From the NCBI GenBank assembly GCA_020746105.1, contig CM036618.1, positions 124,381,191 through 124,445,190 of the forward strand: a stretch of 64,000 bases of DNA, given 5' to 3'. Every line of letters begins with the position of its first letter. The first letter of the stretch is position 1. A program made the position numbers and the translations under genes. Below the pieces are notes generated by a model. The model was not told where the DNA came from. It saw only the letters and a program-made list of their open reading frames with translations, and searched no databases. This stretch comes from Trogon surrucura. Its lineage: Eukaryota; Chordata; Aves; Trogoniformes; Trogonidae. Shown here in pieces: positions 1-12,055 of the stretch.

Positions 1-853
1 GAGCAAACTCAAGTACCTTTATAGCACTGTGAAGACTAATTTTTAAATGAGTAAGGCTTCTGCTGGTAGTGAAGGCCACTAATGCAAATCATCAAAACTT
101 AATCTGCAAGCGTTATTGCTCAAGAAGAGTGATTCTTCCCTCCACTACTTCATGGAAGAGGGGGGAGAATATAATGTGAGTGGAGTATCTTAAAATTTGT
201 CAGGAGCTGCATGGGTAGTTAGAAACACAGTGACTCTTCTAAGACAATTTAGCTTTAATAGGAGGTATGTGGCTAAATATCCATATAGCTCTTATATGGT
301 AGCTGGACTGCAATAAGCACTTTAACCCCTGCAACACTGCTGTTAGAGGTAACTTATCTGATGAATTGAAACTTGAAATCGGAAATCAGCTGAAGTATTT
401 TTCACTTTCTCATGCAGTAATCTCTCTTTCATGAGGAAGACTTACTTTTCAGGAGTATGTAGCAGGATTTTATTATTTCCTTTGACCGCAAACTGTTATC
501 TTTGACAGTTAACTTTGTGTATGTGTGGTTTTATTTGTCTGGGGATGTTTTTGTTGTGGAGTGCTGGGTTTTTTTTTCCTTTTCAGGTAAAGTTTTCTCC
601 TGGGTTTGACCCAACACTTCTCCCAAAACTGTAATTTCAATTTTCACTCTGGGCTGCTTGCTTAATATTTGTGCTTCTTCAGCTGAGTAAGATATTCTAC
701 AATTGTCACAAAGCCATTTCGTGTTAATTAAACTTCAGTGCAATTAAATATCATAAGCACCTTTGCCTCTTGGAGAAGGAAGCTACAATTTCAGATAATT
801 ATGTAGGGTGACTCACAAGTATCAAGGAGAATATACTCATTTCTGTTTTCCAG

Positions 854-1001
854 GATCATAGTGCAGGGACTTGCCTCTTGGTTGAGTTAGAACAACAGGA
901 TCCGGGAGTGTGGACTAGGGGATTCCAAACCCTGCATCCTGTAGACAGTACTAATTCTCTGTCCGAGCGTGAGAGATTGAGGCTGGCATTGCTCTCTGCA
1001 G
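854..1001 (+). other. Candidate exon (splice-site flanked), very tentative
   Basis: A pyrimidine-rich acceptor ending in TTCTGTTTTCCAG precedes position 854, and a donor GCAG|GTGATC follows 1001. The 148-nt interval is open in one frame and gives a mixed-composition peptide (includes DPGVWTRGFQTLHPVDS). The same frame runs past the donor to about 1108, so splicing is not required for it to be open. If joined to the next candidate (1251-1291) with this phase, a stop follows at once, so a coding role would end there. No domain is recognised. It could be a noncoding-RNA exon or pure chance. Confidence 0.18.
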
Positions 1002-1250
1002 GTGATCACCTAAGAGGCATCCCTCTAAGCTTGTCAGTCACTCAGGCAGTCCCTGAGGTTGTGAGACAGATCCTCTGCTGCAAGTTTGTACAGCTGTTCT
1101 GCTTCTAGTTCCTCTGAGCTGGGGGTGAGAATTATCATAAACTAGTATCTGAATAGTGCCTTCTACCATGTTATTTATATCTCTCTCAGAAATACCTTAT
1201 GTGATACATTCTATGATTTAATTTGTGAGCTTTTTCCTTTTGTTTTTCAG

Positions 1251-1291
1251 GCTGAGACAATCGCCATCTTGAAGTGCTAGAAAATACACAA
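1251..1291 (+). other. Candidate 41-nt micro-exon, very tentative
   Basis: A textbook polypyrimidine tract and acceptor (TTTTTCCTTTTGTTTTTCAG) ends at 1250. A strong donor context CAA|GTAAGT begins at 1292. The enclosed 41 nt include a TAG, so only some phases could be coding. Well-matched splice signals this close together are uncommon but do arise by chance in intronic DNA. RNA evidence would decide it. Confidence 0.2.
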
Positions 1292-4200
1292 GTAAGTTTT
1301 TAGTCTTTTGCGTTGTTGGGTTTTTTGTTTGTTTGCTTGCTTTTTTATTATTTTTTTTTATTCCTCATCTGAGTGACCTTCTGGAAGACCATGCCATTCA
1401 GCAGCATCTGTCCAGAGAGCTCACAAAAGCTAAATTCCTAATACAGGAATTTATATTGCTTAAGGTCAGGTGGTAAGTTTTTTGGAATGCTTGAAAAAGA
1501 TCAAGTTATGTTTCAGGTTTCATTGTAGATGAACCTGAAGCAAAAGTGCATGTAAACAGTCCTTGATTTTCACTAGCAGCAGTACAAAAGCCTCAAAATT
1601 CTAGTGGGAATCTAGCAAAATACGTATTGTTACTTTTTTGTTAGACTTTTTGCAACTAAAAGCAGAAAAGTAGGAGAGTCTATTTTTATTTGACCTTAAT
1701 ATCATGTTTTTGGCATCTGTGCAGTTACATGACAGAGGTGATCTGGATTTATGTTATACTTTCAGCAGGGTAAGGGAGCACAGAGCTTGCACAGATTAAC
1801 CTGAGCAGACACCTGCATATCTTTCCATCCACCAACATATAAGATTGATTTAATTTTTACAAAGTGTGTAGTTCTTGTCTAAAACTTTCTTGTTGCAAAT
1901 ACTCTTTCTTTCAAAGTGCGTTTTTTCCAGACCAAAGATTAAAAATATCTCCATAGTCTCTTAAAAAGCATAATGCAATCTTTGTCTACTGGAGAGCTGA
2001 ATATAATACTTGCCATCCAGAGGTTGATTTTTCTGGGGAAAAATATAACCTAGTGCTCCCTCTCCTGGCCTCATAGGGGAAATATATGGACTTGTCAAAA
2101 GGGGGCATTCTTGCTTTTTCAGACAAATGAAAAATAAGTCATAAGTGTTATAGTTAGACCTGTCATTTAGGTAGAGCAGAAATTGCTCAAGTTGACAAAG
2201 TCTTTAGCCAAAGCAAATATAACAGGTGGAATATTAAATATCAGAAGTGACTTGCAGACTAATTTAATCTCTTATTTTGTGGACAGAGGTTTTATCTGTC
2301 TTGCCTAAGGTTTACCTAAAGGTTTTATTAATTGGTGAAAATGCCCACTGCACAGTAACACACGCTCTGTGTATAAAAATAGATAACCCCCCCTAGCTGT
2401 CAGTTAAATCTCATAGAACAGTTCTTAATATGTCCATGAAAATACATATGAGATAAAGTCCTGCCAATCTGGTATAAGGTTTTACTACAACTGATTTTGC
2501 ACTTGGTTCTGGCATATGTAGACTTGCTGAGTAATAATTAAGCGAACTGTACATTCTTCAAAAAACCCAAATCTGTTGAAAGGACAGATCCTTATATATA
2601 GCCAATCTAGACGTACCTCTGGATATTGAGAATTTACTGATTCCCTGGGTAATTATTTCTCATCAAAACAAGAAAAGATTGAGGACTGACTGTGCAAGAT
2701 GTTGGTTTTAAGCTTGTGTTGAGAGATGTCAGCAAAGATGTTTGCTTCTGAGTTTGCCTGAGCACTTATAGATTAAACCTGTTAACAAACAGGTTCAAAC
2801 TGGTGGTGATAATTCCTGCTTATAACTTTACTCTGCCTTTCACAGGTATTTTTAATATTTTTATTTGCTCTGGTGAAGAAAATATCTGTGCTAGTCCTTA
2901 GGTTAGGTCTTCCTATAAATGGTAATCGATATATACTTTACCATTAATATTCTGGATTGACTAGGGGAAACCAAAGACGACCTTAATTTAAAAAAAAAAA
3001 AAATCACATCTGAATTTATATAGTTTTTGCTCTTGCCTAAAGAATCATTTATTTCTTTTTGAGATTCATTTTATCTAGCTAATGCAAATAAAAATTACTT
3101 CTATCTGCCCTAAGATCATAGAATATTTTAGTTACCACCTTCTAGTAAGATGCTGTGTTTTTTATCCATGATTCTGTCATCTAGTTTAAGTGTAATGCTG
3201 TGTTAGGATTGGGATAAAGTACTTTCTTGTGCTAGAAGCTATAATCAGAAGATGCTACCACAACAAATACATTAAGAGATCAGATCTTTTGAAGTATGTA
3301 GCTTTGGAGCAGCTCTAGAGATGACTGTAAAATAGTTTTATTTTTAAACAAACAAATTTCAATGATCTTTCTGTACTACCAGTCACCTCTTGTAGTCATT
3401 TATACTTGAGGAAAGTGAGTGCAAGGCACTACCAGATACTACTTACTCAAAAAATTTATAAGTAATCACTAAGCTGCAGGGAAATAGGCAGTGTTTACAC
3501 TGACAAATTTCTCATGGTAATAGAAGAAAATCATTGGCCTGAAGCACTTGCTTGTGAGCTCCTCATATCTCAACTTAGCCAAGATGGGAGGTTAATTTGG
3601 AGTTAAATATTTGCTTCAAATATTCAACCTTGTTATGCTTTACATTGCTAGTGTAGGCATACTCTTAGATTTGGGCCTGGGTATTTGAGAAAGATTAAGT
3701 TGAAATGAAAAGGAGGAACAGAACAAAGGACTTACAGAAAAGCAGCTCTAAGTATAAGGAAGAAATTGACAAAGTCTAATCCATACTCATTGCAAACTTG
3801 AAATAAAAATGTTAGTGTGTAAAAGAATTACACTTACACTGCAAAGCAAAACAATGGCAAAAGGATGAAAAAAAGATTAAAAGGTGGACAGAAACCACCA
3901 AGACAAGGCGATTAGTCTGCTACTTCGGTTAAGTGACTGAGTATACATTTGTTGGGGTTCTACCTACAAACATATTCTTCCCCCACGTGTAGTGTGACCA
4001 CTTTCAGGATTGCTGACTGGGGTGGGGGATTATTCCACTTCATGGCTGTTTTGTGCTACTTTCCACCAAGTGGTGCTTCTTAGAGTTTACCACAGCAGGA
4101 TTTAAATAGAAAGATTGCCATTTTTGGTTTGGGTAAGATGTCCAAATGTCTGCTTTGAGCATGGTTTTACTCCACTGCAAATTAGTTGGTCTTCAAAGAT

Positions 4201-5756
4201 AAACCACAATTTATTACTATGATTTTTATTAGGAATTTATTATTAATTGTCTTTTGGAAAGCAAAATGCTGTAGTAAACGTGTGACTGTATTTAGAATAT
4301 GTTTGCTGTTATGTTGTGCAGGTGGGAGGACGTGTAAAAATACTTTGCTGTAGAAGAAACCAGATTACAAATAATCTTCAGACAGCATGAAATAGAAATA
4401 GGGTAATAAATTATTTATGAACTACCCCAAAATTATGTTTGCATGAGAACAAATGAAAATATCCTTAAACAAGAGCCTTGCTACTGCACAGCAAATGTTT
4501 GTTCGTGGTCCCCTTCCTTAGTGTTGTAGCTTGCCCACCACACATGTTGGAGACCCATGACTAGTTTAGGGTTTGATTCTGCAGGATGCTGAGTGCTCTT
4601 GCTTTGATCCTGTAGTGCATTTAAGGATGCATGTAAGCAAATGAGTAGACTCCAGTGGGGTGACTTGTGTACTTGATATGAACCGTGTAACCCAGTCCTT
4701 GGGCAGGTCAGGCTCCAAATGGCTTTGCTATGGAGGAACATAGGCTTAGAGGTGCTTGCTGCAGTGTCAAGCTTGTTCTTGAAGCTAATCAAGAATTCTT
4801 TAGTTATGGCACTATATCACACTGCAGTTTCACTAATCTTAGTAAGAATTTCTGAAAGGTCTGTCCTGGCTCTTTGTATTCTGGTTTTAAGGGTTTTCGG
4901 TGTCACTAGAAATCAGCGAAGCTTTTGGCTGCTCTTTGAACAGTTCCCTTATTACTGATGATTCCACTCTGAACATGATAGTGAGTTTGAAACAGCACAG
5001 CTGCTTCTGTAACTGTTTTACTGAGCTGTAGCTTAATATCTCTGAGACGGTTTGCAATACTGAATTTGCTGTTGGCTTTAAAGTACCTGGGGAGTATGTA
5101 GCTTGCACATAGACATACTGTGGTCCAGAGAACTGAGCAGTTCTGATATTTCAGCTTGAGGTATGAGTAGAAAGGGAGCCCTGCACACAGACTTTATGTA
5201 GATTCTTGTGCTTGCCACTGCCTTACCTAATTCACAAATGCAAAGGAGAAGGGAATGAATTTTTCTGTGACTGTAGGGAGGTATTGGTCAGGCCATAAGC
5301 CAAGAGGGTAGAGGACCATATGAACAGCTGGGAATAATAATTTGTGGGATAGCATGAAGTAACTTCTACATCCTGGAGCTCTGCTATCGATGATAAATTC
5401 AAGCAGTCAAGTTTATTTTGGTAATAAGTTCTATATTGTTCCAAATGTCACTCGAATAGCTGTGAAAGTAAAAAGAAAACCCAACTGAACAACCTATGAC
5501 CAGGAAACTGAAAAGTGTCTAAAGCCTCTGCTTGTTCACAGCACTAGAAAGAATATAATGGCAGCCAGGTGTTGCATAAACATGGATACCTAACCCCTGA
5601 GGAGGACAAACTTAAATTGACAAGAAATAACTAATTTAAGGATATGCAATTGTACCAGCCTGATGCAGTGAAATGCTTCAATTGGGGACCAACCTTACTC
5701 AGCTTATATTTAACCAAATGGGTTTGCAACAACTCTGTGTTTCACGTTACTGTTCC

Positions 5757-5846
5757 TGTGGTCTAGTGGTGAACCTGGCAGTGGTAGGTTAATGGTTGGA
5801 CTCAATTTGAAAGTTTTTTCCCAGACTAAATGGTTCTGTGATTCAT
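5757..5846 (+). mobile_element. CR1 LINE 3'-terminal fragment
   Basis: About 90 bp match the very 3' end of CR1 elements as I know them: the ...TCTAGTGGTGAACCTGGCAGTGGTAGG... block, then GGTTAATGGTTGGACTCAA, a degraded 'gatgatctt...ttccaacctaaatg' block, and the terminal ATGGTTCTGTGATTC tail. The GATGATCTT segment is deleted. CR1 copies are typically severely 5'-truncated, so a tail-only copy is expected. It is plus-oriented and old, judging by its divergence. Its first bases mimic a tRNA A box, which is misleading (see rejected items). Confidence 0.75.
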
Positions 5847-7664
5847 AGTGAAGTTGTCAGGATGGCAATTGTTTTTTGTTTATGTCAGCACCATCTTCTG
5901 ACTAATCCAGGTGAGGGACATAGTTAGAATTCCTTTAATAATATTAATCACTTCTGTGTCTGTCCAGTTTTAGTGGAAACGGGGTAAACAGCACTCGACT
6001 AACATGTCCCTGTTTTAATGTGAGCCAGCAATGATCTGCTTTAGGTTCTCTTCAGCTCATGGTAATTTTGAGGTCCCAAAAGAAGCTCCAGAAGCCTGGT
6101 TTTTATTTGTCTTAATACTTCTTTGGACAGTGGTAATTGTTCTCAGCAGTATAATGGATTCTAGTTTGAGTAAGAATTGTCATGAGAGGTTTTGATATGA
6201 ATTCGAACTTGATGTTGTACAGAGTTGAAATTTGGTATCAAAACTATCAGGATTTGCTTGTTTATTTGGCTGTGAATTGCCACATGGGCTGCTGGACTTG
6301 CTTCACTTGAAACCGTACTCATGTAGACCATGGTTTCATTTAAAAGGAAGGAAGAAAAATCCAAATCCTTGAGAGGCAAAGCCAGGGAGCTCTGAAATTA
6401 GTCTTTGAGCTCGTACCTGCATTGAATGTAGTGAAAAATTTTATTAGGACAGAATTTTATTAGGAGAATTGAGAGAAGTTCAGTTGATCTGTTCTTCTAA
6501 CTTCCTCACAGAAACTACTCATCTGATATGACACAGAAGATGAACATAAGCCAAAATGTCCTGGTGCAGCATCTACTGATCTTGCAGGTAAGAATGAAAC
6601 TCCAAAGTATTCTTGGTACTTGGGGAAAACGCAGATGGAGTTCTGGAACTCTTGGCTCAGCTTTGGTTTCAAGCACTAATTCAGATATTGTATTACACAA
6701 GAAATGAAGTAGGGAAGCGCTTTTAGAGTTACAGTGGTGGGTGGCAAGAAAAGGTAAGCTGGAGCAGAATGATAAATAATGTGTTAGTCTCTGAAAGGAG
6801 AGATGTCATCTTATTTCTGACACGCTGTCAAGAAGATATTTTACTGATTTGACTTTCTGTGTTGAAGAGCACACAACAGTTACTTAGTAAGTGTTTTTAT
6901 AGGGAATCTCACCCATGTTACAATAAACAGAGCTCAAAGATAACGTATCTTTTATGCTTTTACGCTTTTTGGATGATAACTGTGAAAAAATACCTAGCGA
7001 AGGTTAGCAAGCTGTACCTGTGGCCATTTTCTCATGACCCCTGAGTGATAAAGTTTACTATCTTGGATCATGATATGTTGTCAAATGACAGGTTTGCCTG
7101 TCTGGTCAACAAAAAGTAATTGAGGAGTGTTATAGTTTTACAATCCATGTTTCACCAAATTTGTAGCTTTTTGAGCTGTTAAATCTCAACAAAATAGGTC
7201 AACATTGACAGAATAAGGTTGGTTCTCATTTTTCTTTGTTTTTTGACTACTGTGTGTGTGCTGTGTGCTTAAAAGCATCGTATAGGAAGCACAGTTTTCT
7301 GGAGGTACTGCTGTTACAATTTCACTTGCAGCTTGAGTTAATTTTTTTTGTCTTATGGTACAGTGTTTTTTGTGGTTGCTGTTCTGAAATCTGTATCTTG
7401 AATTCCAGATCTGCATGAATTTTAACGAGTAATTTGATAGACTCCTGTAAGTGGGGAATTAGGAAATCCCTACCAGCTGGAACTGCTTAATAGTAGAAGC
7501 TTTGCTGACCTTAGGTTAGATGTCCACAAGCCATTTATTTTTTTTAGGTATGGGGCCAAGATGTGGAGCAGCAAAATTGCTTCTCTCTTGCTCTTTATCA
7601 CCCAGTTGCCTTCAGTAGTGGTTTCATCTGCACCCATATAGTGTCCTGAAATACATGAATATTT

Positions 7665-7820
7665 GAGGGGGGAGGAGGGGGGGGGAAGAAGGAAAAAAAA
7701 AAAAAGAAAAAAAACAACCAAGCAAACAAATAAAACAAAACAACACCCCACAAAAACTACCCAAATAAAAATAAAAAAAAAAATCACCAAAACCCCAAGC
7801 AAAACAAGAACCCAAACAAA
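7665..7820 (+). repeat. G-run plus A-rich low-complexity tract
   Basis: The tract starts with a polyguanine cluster (7667-7685, runs of 6, 2 and 9 G separated by single A) and continues as about 135 nt of almost pure A and C with very few G or T (7686-7820), followed by a short GTTT repeat near 7831-7845. The plus strand is strongly purine/A-biased. The G cluster has G-quadruplex potential. It gives rise to spurious Lys-rich and Phe-rich frames on the two strands. Confidence 0.85.
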
Positions 7821-10424
7821 TGTGTGGTGTTTGTTTGTTTGTTTGAAGTACTCTTTAAGGCAGTGTATGTGTAAATAGATCCTTATGGCTGAGTTTCTGT
7901 GAAGCCGTTCAGTAATGGCTGACTCTGACTAGCTTGGTGATTTTTGGAGAGCTTCATCCTCAGATACCTTCATCTGCATGAAATGACTTATCTTGCCACT
8001 CTGAATTTATTTAAGCCTAATAATAAATGTAGAGCAAGGTATAAAAGAGAAGCTGCTTGCTTTTCCAGGCAAGCTATGTCTAGAAAGAGGAGACATGAAA
8101 GAAAACAGGCTGCTTTGGCTGCAGGAGATGACTTATTTAAACTCCTGTAGGGAAAGAGACTTAACAGTTACACAAATAACAAAATATAAATGTGTTGCCT
8201 AAAAGGCTTTGTGTGTGGTACTGTACAACTTACTGTGGTGTGCAAGATGCTCCGTTTTGAATTACACTGACTTAGGGTTTTAGGGATTGACAGAATTACA
8301 GGTGAGGAGAGAGAGGTGAGATTTTTACTCAGTGAACTGGTGCTTCTTGGTGCTTTAGGATATAGTCATGGATTGTGGAATTATGTTCTTCAGGAAGTGT
8401 ACTTCAGTGTCCTTCCTTCCATATGCTCCTCGGGAAATGGGTAGGCGTGTTTACTCTTTTAAGCTCTTTTGGAGGGTACAGAAGCCACCACTAGGAAAGA
8501 GTCTGTGATACCAGGCTGGTGGCCAAAGGAAAGTGAATTATTCAAAACTTTTCTGTAGAAAGATGTGATGTCTCAATTTTTTCCAGAAGTTTGCCTTCTA
8601 CAGATGAATTCCTATGAGAAGCCTCGTGTGGTGTTCTACACTAGAAAAAGATACTTACAGAACGCTTTAGGTGCTTTTTTTTCTTGCTGACTGGAAAAGA
8701 AAGCCTTACAGTAGTCAAGTGCTTTGATACCTGCACATTATTTTTGCTATAACAGTAAGATATTCCATGACAAAGTATGAAAGGGAAAAAAGCTTTCATT
8801 TAAGGTATTGGATGAACTGAAAGACCCTGAGATGAAAATGTGTTTTTCAAGTTAGATGTAGTGTAACTGTGGTAACACAGCTGAGATGAGACTGGTGTTC
8901 AATATGCATAAAACAGTAGTAAAGGTGTTAAATGAGCTGGAAAAATTAGGAATAATGGAACCAATGTGGAGACCAAATGCTTCTCCTTCACATGAAGTGG
9001 CTGAACTCCTTGGTACAGACTCTGTGTAAATATGTTAAGGGCAAATGAAGCAATTACAATATCATAGGAATTACGAACCAAGATTCCAAAGTAAATGAAG
9101 TGCTTAAATATATGCAAGAAATAAAAATATTGTTGTATTAGCACTGGTCTTCAGCTGAGCACATACTAGACTGAAACAGCTTTGTAAATGACAACATTTG
9201 TGGGAGAAAAATATGTAGCAGACAAAGTTTACATTTATACCTTGTGGTTGAATGTTTTGGTGTGAAATAAATGAAAGCTATATTTTTTGAGAAAATGTTG
9301 TATTGTGTTAAGCAGAAAAAAAGTCCTTTTCCATGTTTGGTAGTAGCGTGTAAAAACTCTCTCTAAGGTACATGTTTTCCATTTTGCAGTTATCACAGAG
9401 TTTCTTAAATTAAAGAAACAACAATGAAAAAACTTGAAGCAACTCTGAGGGATTTACTAGCATATTATTTTGCCCTGAGGCAGGATCAATTCTACCTATT
9501 ATTTGAAACAGAAGTTTGTCTGGCTTCCCTTTAAAAACTGTTATGATACAGACTAAGTCTTTCTACTTTTACCTGTTCACATGTTTGACTATCTTTACAT
9601 GACATAGAAATCTAAGCCCATTATTGCTTGTCTTCTCTGTGTGGAGCAATTAGTCAGTCTTTGCAGCAGCCTTTCACATAGCGGCTGACTTAGTGTCTCC
9701 TCAAATGGGTTTCGTTTCACAAAGCAGCTTTGCTGAAGACAGTCGGATATAGCACGCATAGAAAATACAATGTAGGAAAGACAAAGATGATGGAGCCAGA
9801 TGCCATTGCAGACACTTGCCCTGTTTACTTCTCAAATCTTTCCTTCTAAATATCCCTTTAAAGGACAGGAAAGATTTTGTGGCTTTGCAGCACTGCCGCT
9901 CTTGTTAGAGTACAGCTTCCTCCAAAATGTGTGTGGTGGTGTTGTTTTTAGGTTGTTTTTTTTTAAAGTTTTTAGCAAGTGGCTTTTTTGCTGTGTTCTA
10001 CATTGGACATAATACAATCCTATGTGTGGTTCCCTTCTATATTACAGAGGGGAGGGATTAGATAAGTTGTTTCATGAACTACTCTGTCAAATAGCCTGAG
10101 AGACACCTTAGCCTCCCATAAGACTTTGCACATTTGAATCTCATCTATCAAAGGAAAGTCTGATATTTTCTAGGATACCACAATTTGTGGAAATGAATGA
10201 GCTTAATTAAGCTCATGGGAAGCTCTTGCAAATGGCTAGAGATAAATATCAAATGGGGTCAATACACTGTCATGAGACTTTTGGCTTGTTACTGGATGTT
10301 CCCATCCCTTTGGGATGGCCTAGAGGGCAAGGACTTCTGAGAAGATTGGGGTCGGCCATGATTAAAGCTATATTTAGAAACTTTTTTAATTGCATAGACT
10401 TCAGGCACATTAGAGCTGGCTGCC

Positions 10425-10442
10425 TTTTTTTTTTTTTTTTTT
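10425..10442. repeat. Homopolymer T18
   Basis: Eighteen consecutive T on the plus strand. No retroposed body is recognisable next to it, so I treat it as a simple repeat, not a poly-A tail of a minus-strand insertion. Confidence 0.9.
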
Positions 10443-12055
10443 ATGGAACAGTTTTCTGTTAGAAAATGCAGTTTAGTGGAAATCAGAATGTTTCATGGGA
10501 CTATGTCAATCTCTTGTAGCTTTTGACGGGAAGAGAAAATTAACTCAACTTTCCAGTGTTTTAGTAATTTGAGAATGTGTCATTTGGACAATGTATGCCT
10601 TACTGAACTATTTGACATATTTCATGTTGAAACTCAAACCAGAATGAAAGTAATACTATTCTACCAAGATAAGAGTTCAAGTATATAATAAGTATTTTAT
10701 CTACTACACAATAATTCATTGACAATAATTCATCTTAAAATGTAATGTGTGGGTAGCCACAGATTTTCTTCCCCAAATGTCACTTCCATAGAATATTATT
10801 CAGGATTTTTTTTTAAATTTTTAAATGCTGGCATTTCTTGGAAAATAGAAATTCTTGAGGGACAACAAATGTTTGAGGAACACTTGGCAGAATGAAAACC
10901 AAATCCTCATATAAGTCAAATCTATCAGTGGGAAAGGTGTTTGCCAGTCCTGTGAGTCTGGTAAAGAAAGCAGTGGGCCCAGATTTTGCTATAGTCTACA
11001 TAAAAATGTTGGAAAGTATCTACTGAATACAAACAGTAACCAGTCTGGTAGAAGTTGGAAGGCTAGGAACAAGGAGACTAGATGAAGTGACTTCAAAACC
11101 CACCCTCAGGGAGAACCTGCCCTGCTGTTGCTGATGGATGACTGGAAATCAGGAGCAGGCACTGAGACGTGAGAAAAAAAAAAAACAAAAACAAGGACAA
11201 AAGAAATATAATGGTCCTAAATGTACCCTAACATTTGTCATGTAGAAAAATCCAGCCAAGAAATTCCTCTTGAGCAAACTTAACCCATGTACTTAGAACT
11301 TGCCTGATTGTGACCCTCGGTGAGGAGCACTGAGAAACAATTGTTGGGGTGATGAGATCAACTCCTGGATTTACTGTCTGCAACTCACCGGCTGCTACTG
11401 TGGCTTGATGGGCAACATGTACTTATTTATACTTCTTCACTGGAGCAAAAGGGGTGCTTGCTGCCTATCAGTTCTGAGTTCCCTTTATATGGTAGGTGAA
11501 CTGTGTAAGACTAAACCCCAAAGGATTAGTTCATGGTTTAGTGCTAGAAACAGTCAGAAAAGGCACGTGTAAAAACACAAAATCTGAGAGGATCTTGCAT
11601 TAGTCTCTCGGTTTAGCTTGTACTTGGGATTTCCCCTGAGGTATTTGTTACAAACAGCTAAGGATCTGCTTGCTACTGCTGTTTCTAGGTTTGATTCCTT
11701 GTTGGATTGGGTGCCTAATTTTGAATTTTCATAGCATGTTATAGTTTTTGACATTTGTGGTCTTGCTTCTGGCTGTTCAGTGTAAATGAGGGTGCTAATG
11801 TGATATACCCAGCCTGGCTTGGAATTGGATTGCACTGTCTAGGCAGGCTAAGTGCAAGAAGTCCCTGTAGAGTGGACGCTTCTGCTTTTTTTCTTCCAGA
11901 AAATCAACTGTGTTGTAGTAGCAAAATATTAAACTAAATGTTAAGCTCCCTATCAGAAGCAGTGTTTTTAGCATTATGGCTTACTTCTGTGTTTTCCTTT
12001 CTTGGCAGCATGGTTGTGCTGCTGCATTCATGGCTTGAGTGTTTTCAAGTGACTT

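Larger units (their letters stand above)
1..5756. other. Unique A+T-rich noncoding DNA
   Basis: I see no coding gene, RNA gene or recognisable transposon in this stretch. It has the texture of intronic or intergenic vertebrate DNA: frequent stops in all frames, short homopolymers (for example a poly-A run near 2990-3002) and no CpG-rich patch. Two weak splice-flanked segments at 854-1001 and 1251-1291 are listed separately. Open frames at 4481-4792 (minus) and 4719-4958 (plus) overlap each other, have no domain I can name and are within chance length. Confidence 0.6.
5847..12055. other. Unique noncoding DNA
   Basis: No gene or transposon was recognised apart from the low-complexity tract at 7665-7820 and the T18 run at 10425-10442. 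Short open frames such as 7944-8150 and 11554-11835 carry no known domain and are of chance length. The frame at 7470-7802 (minus) is only the translation of the low-complexity tract. Confidence 0.6.

Noticed and set aside
5755-5846. tRNA-like start (CCTGTGGTCTAGTGGTGA resembles a tRNA-Glu A box)
   Set aside because: The downstream sequence has no anticodon arm or T-arm. It matches the CR1 3' UTR and tail throughout, so the resemblance is incidental.
7470-7802. Phe/Leu/Val-rich 110-codon minus frame, apparently membrane-like
   Set aside because: It is the translation of the A-rich low-complexity tract and its hydrophobicity is an artefact of poly-T codons.
7944-8150. 68-codon frame ending KRRHERKQAALAAGDDLFKLL
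   Set aside because: The basic, helix-like C terminus looked protein-like, but the frame is short and isolated with no domain or splice context. Chance is the simplest explanation.
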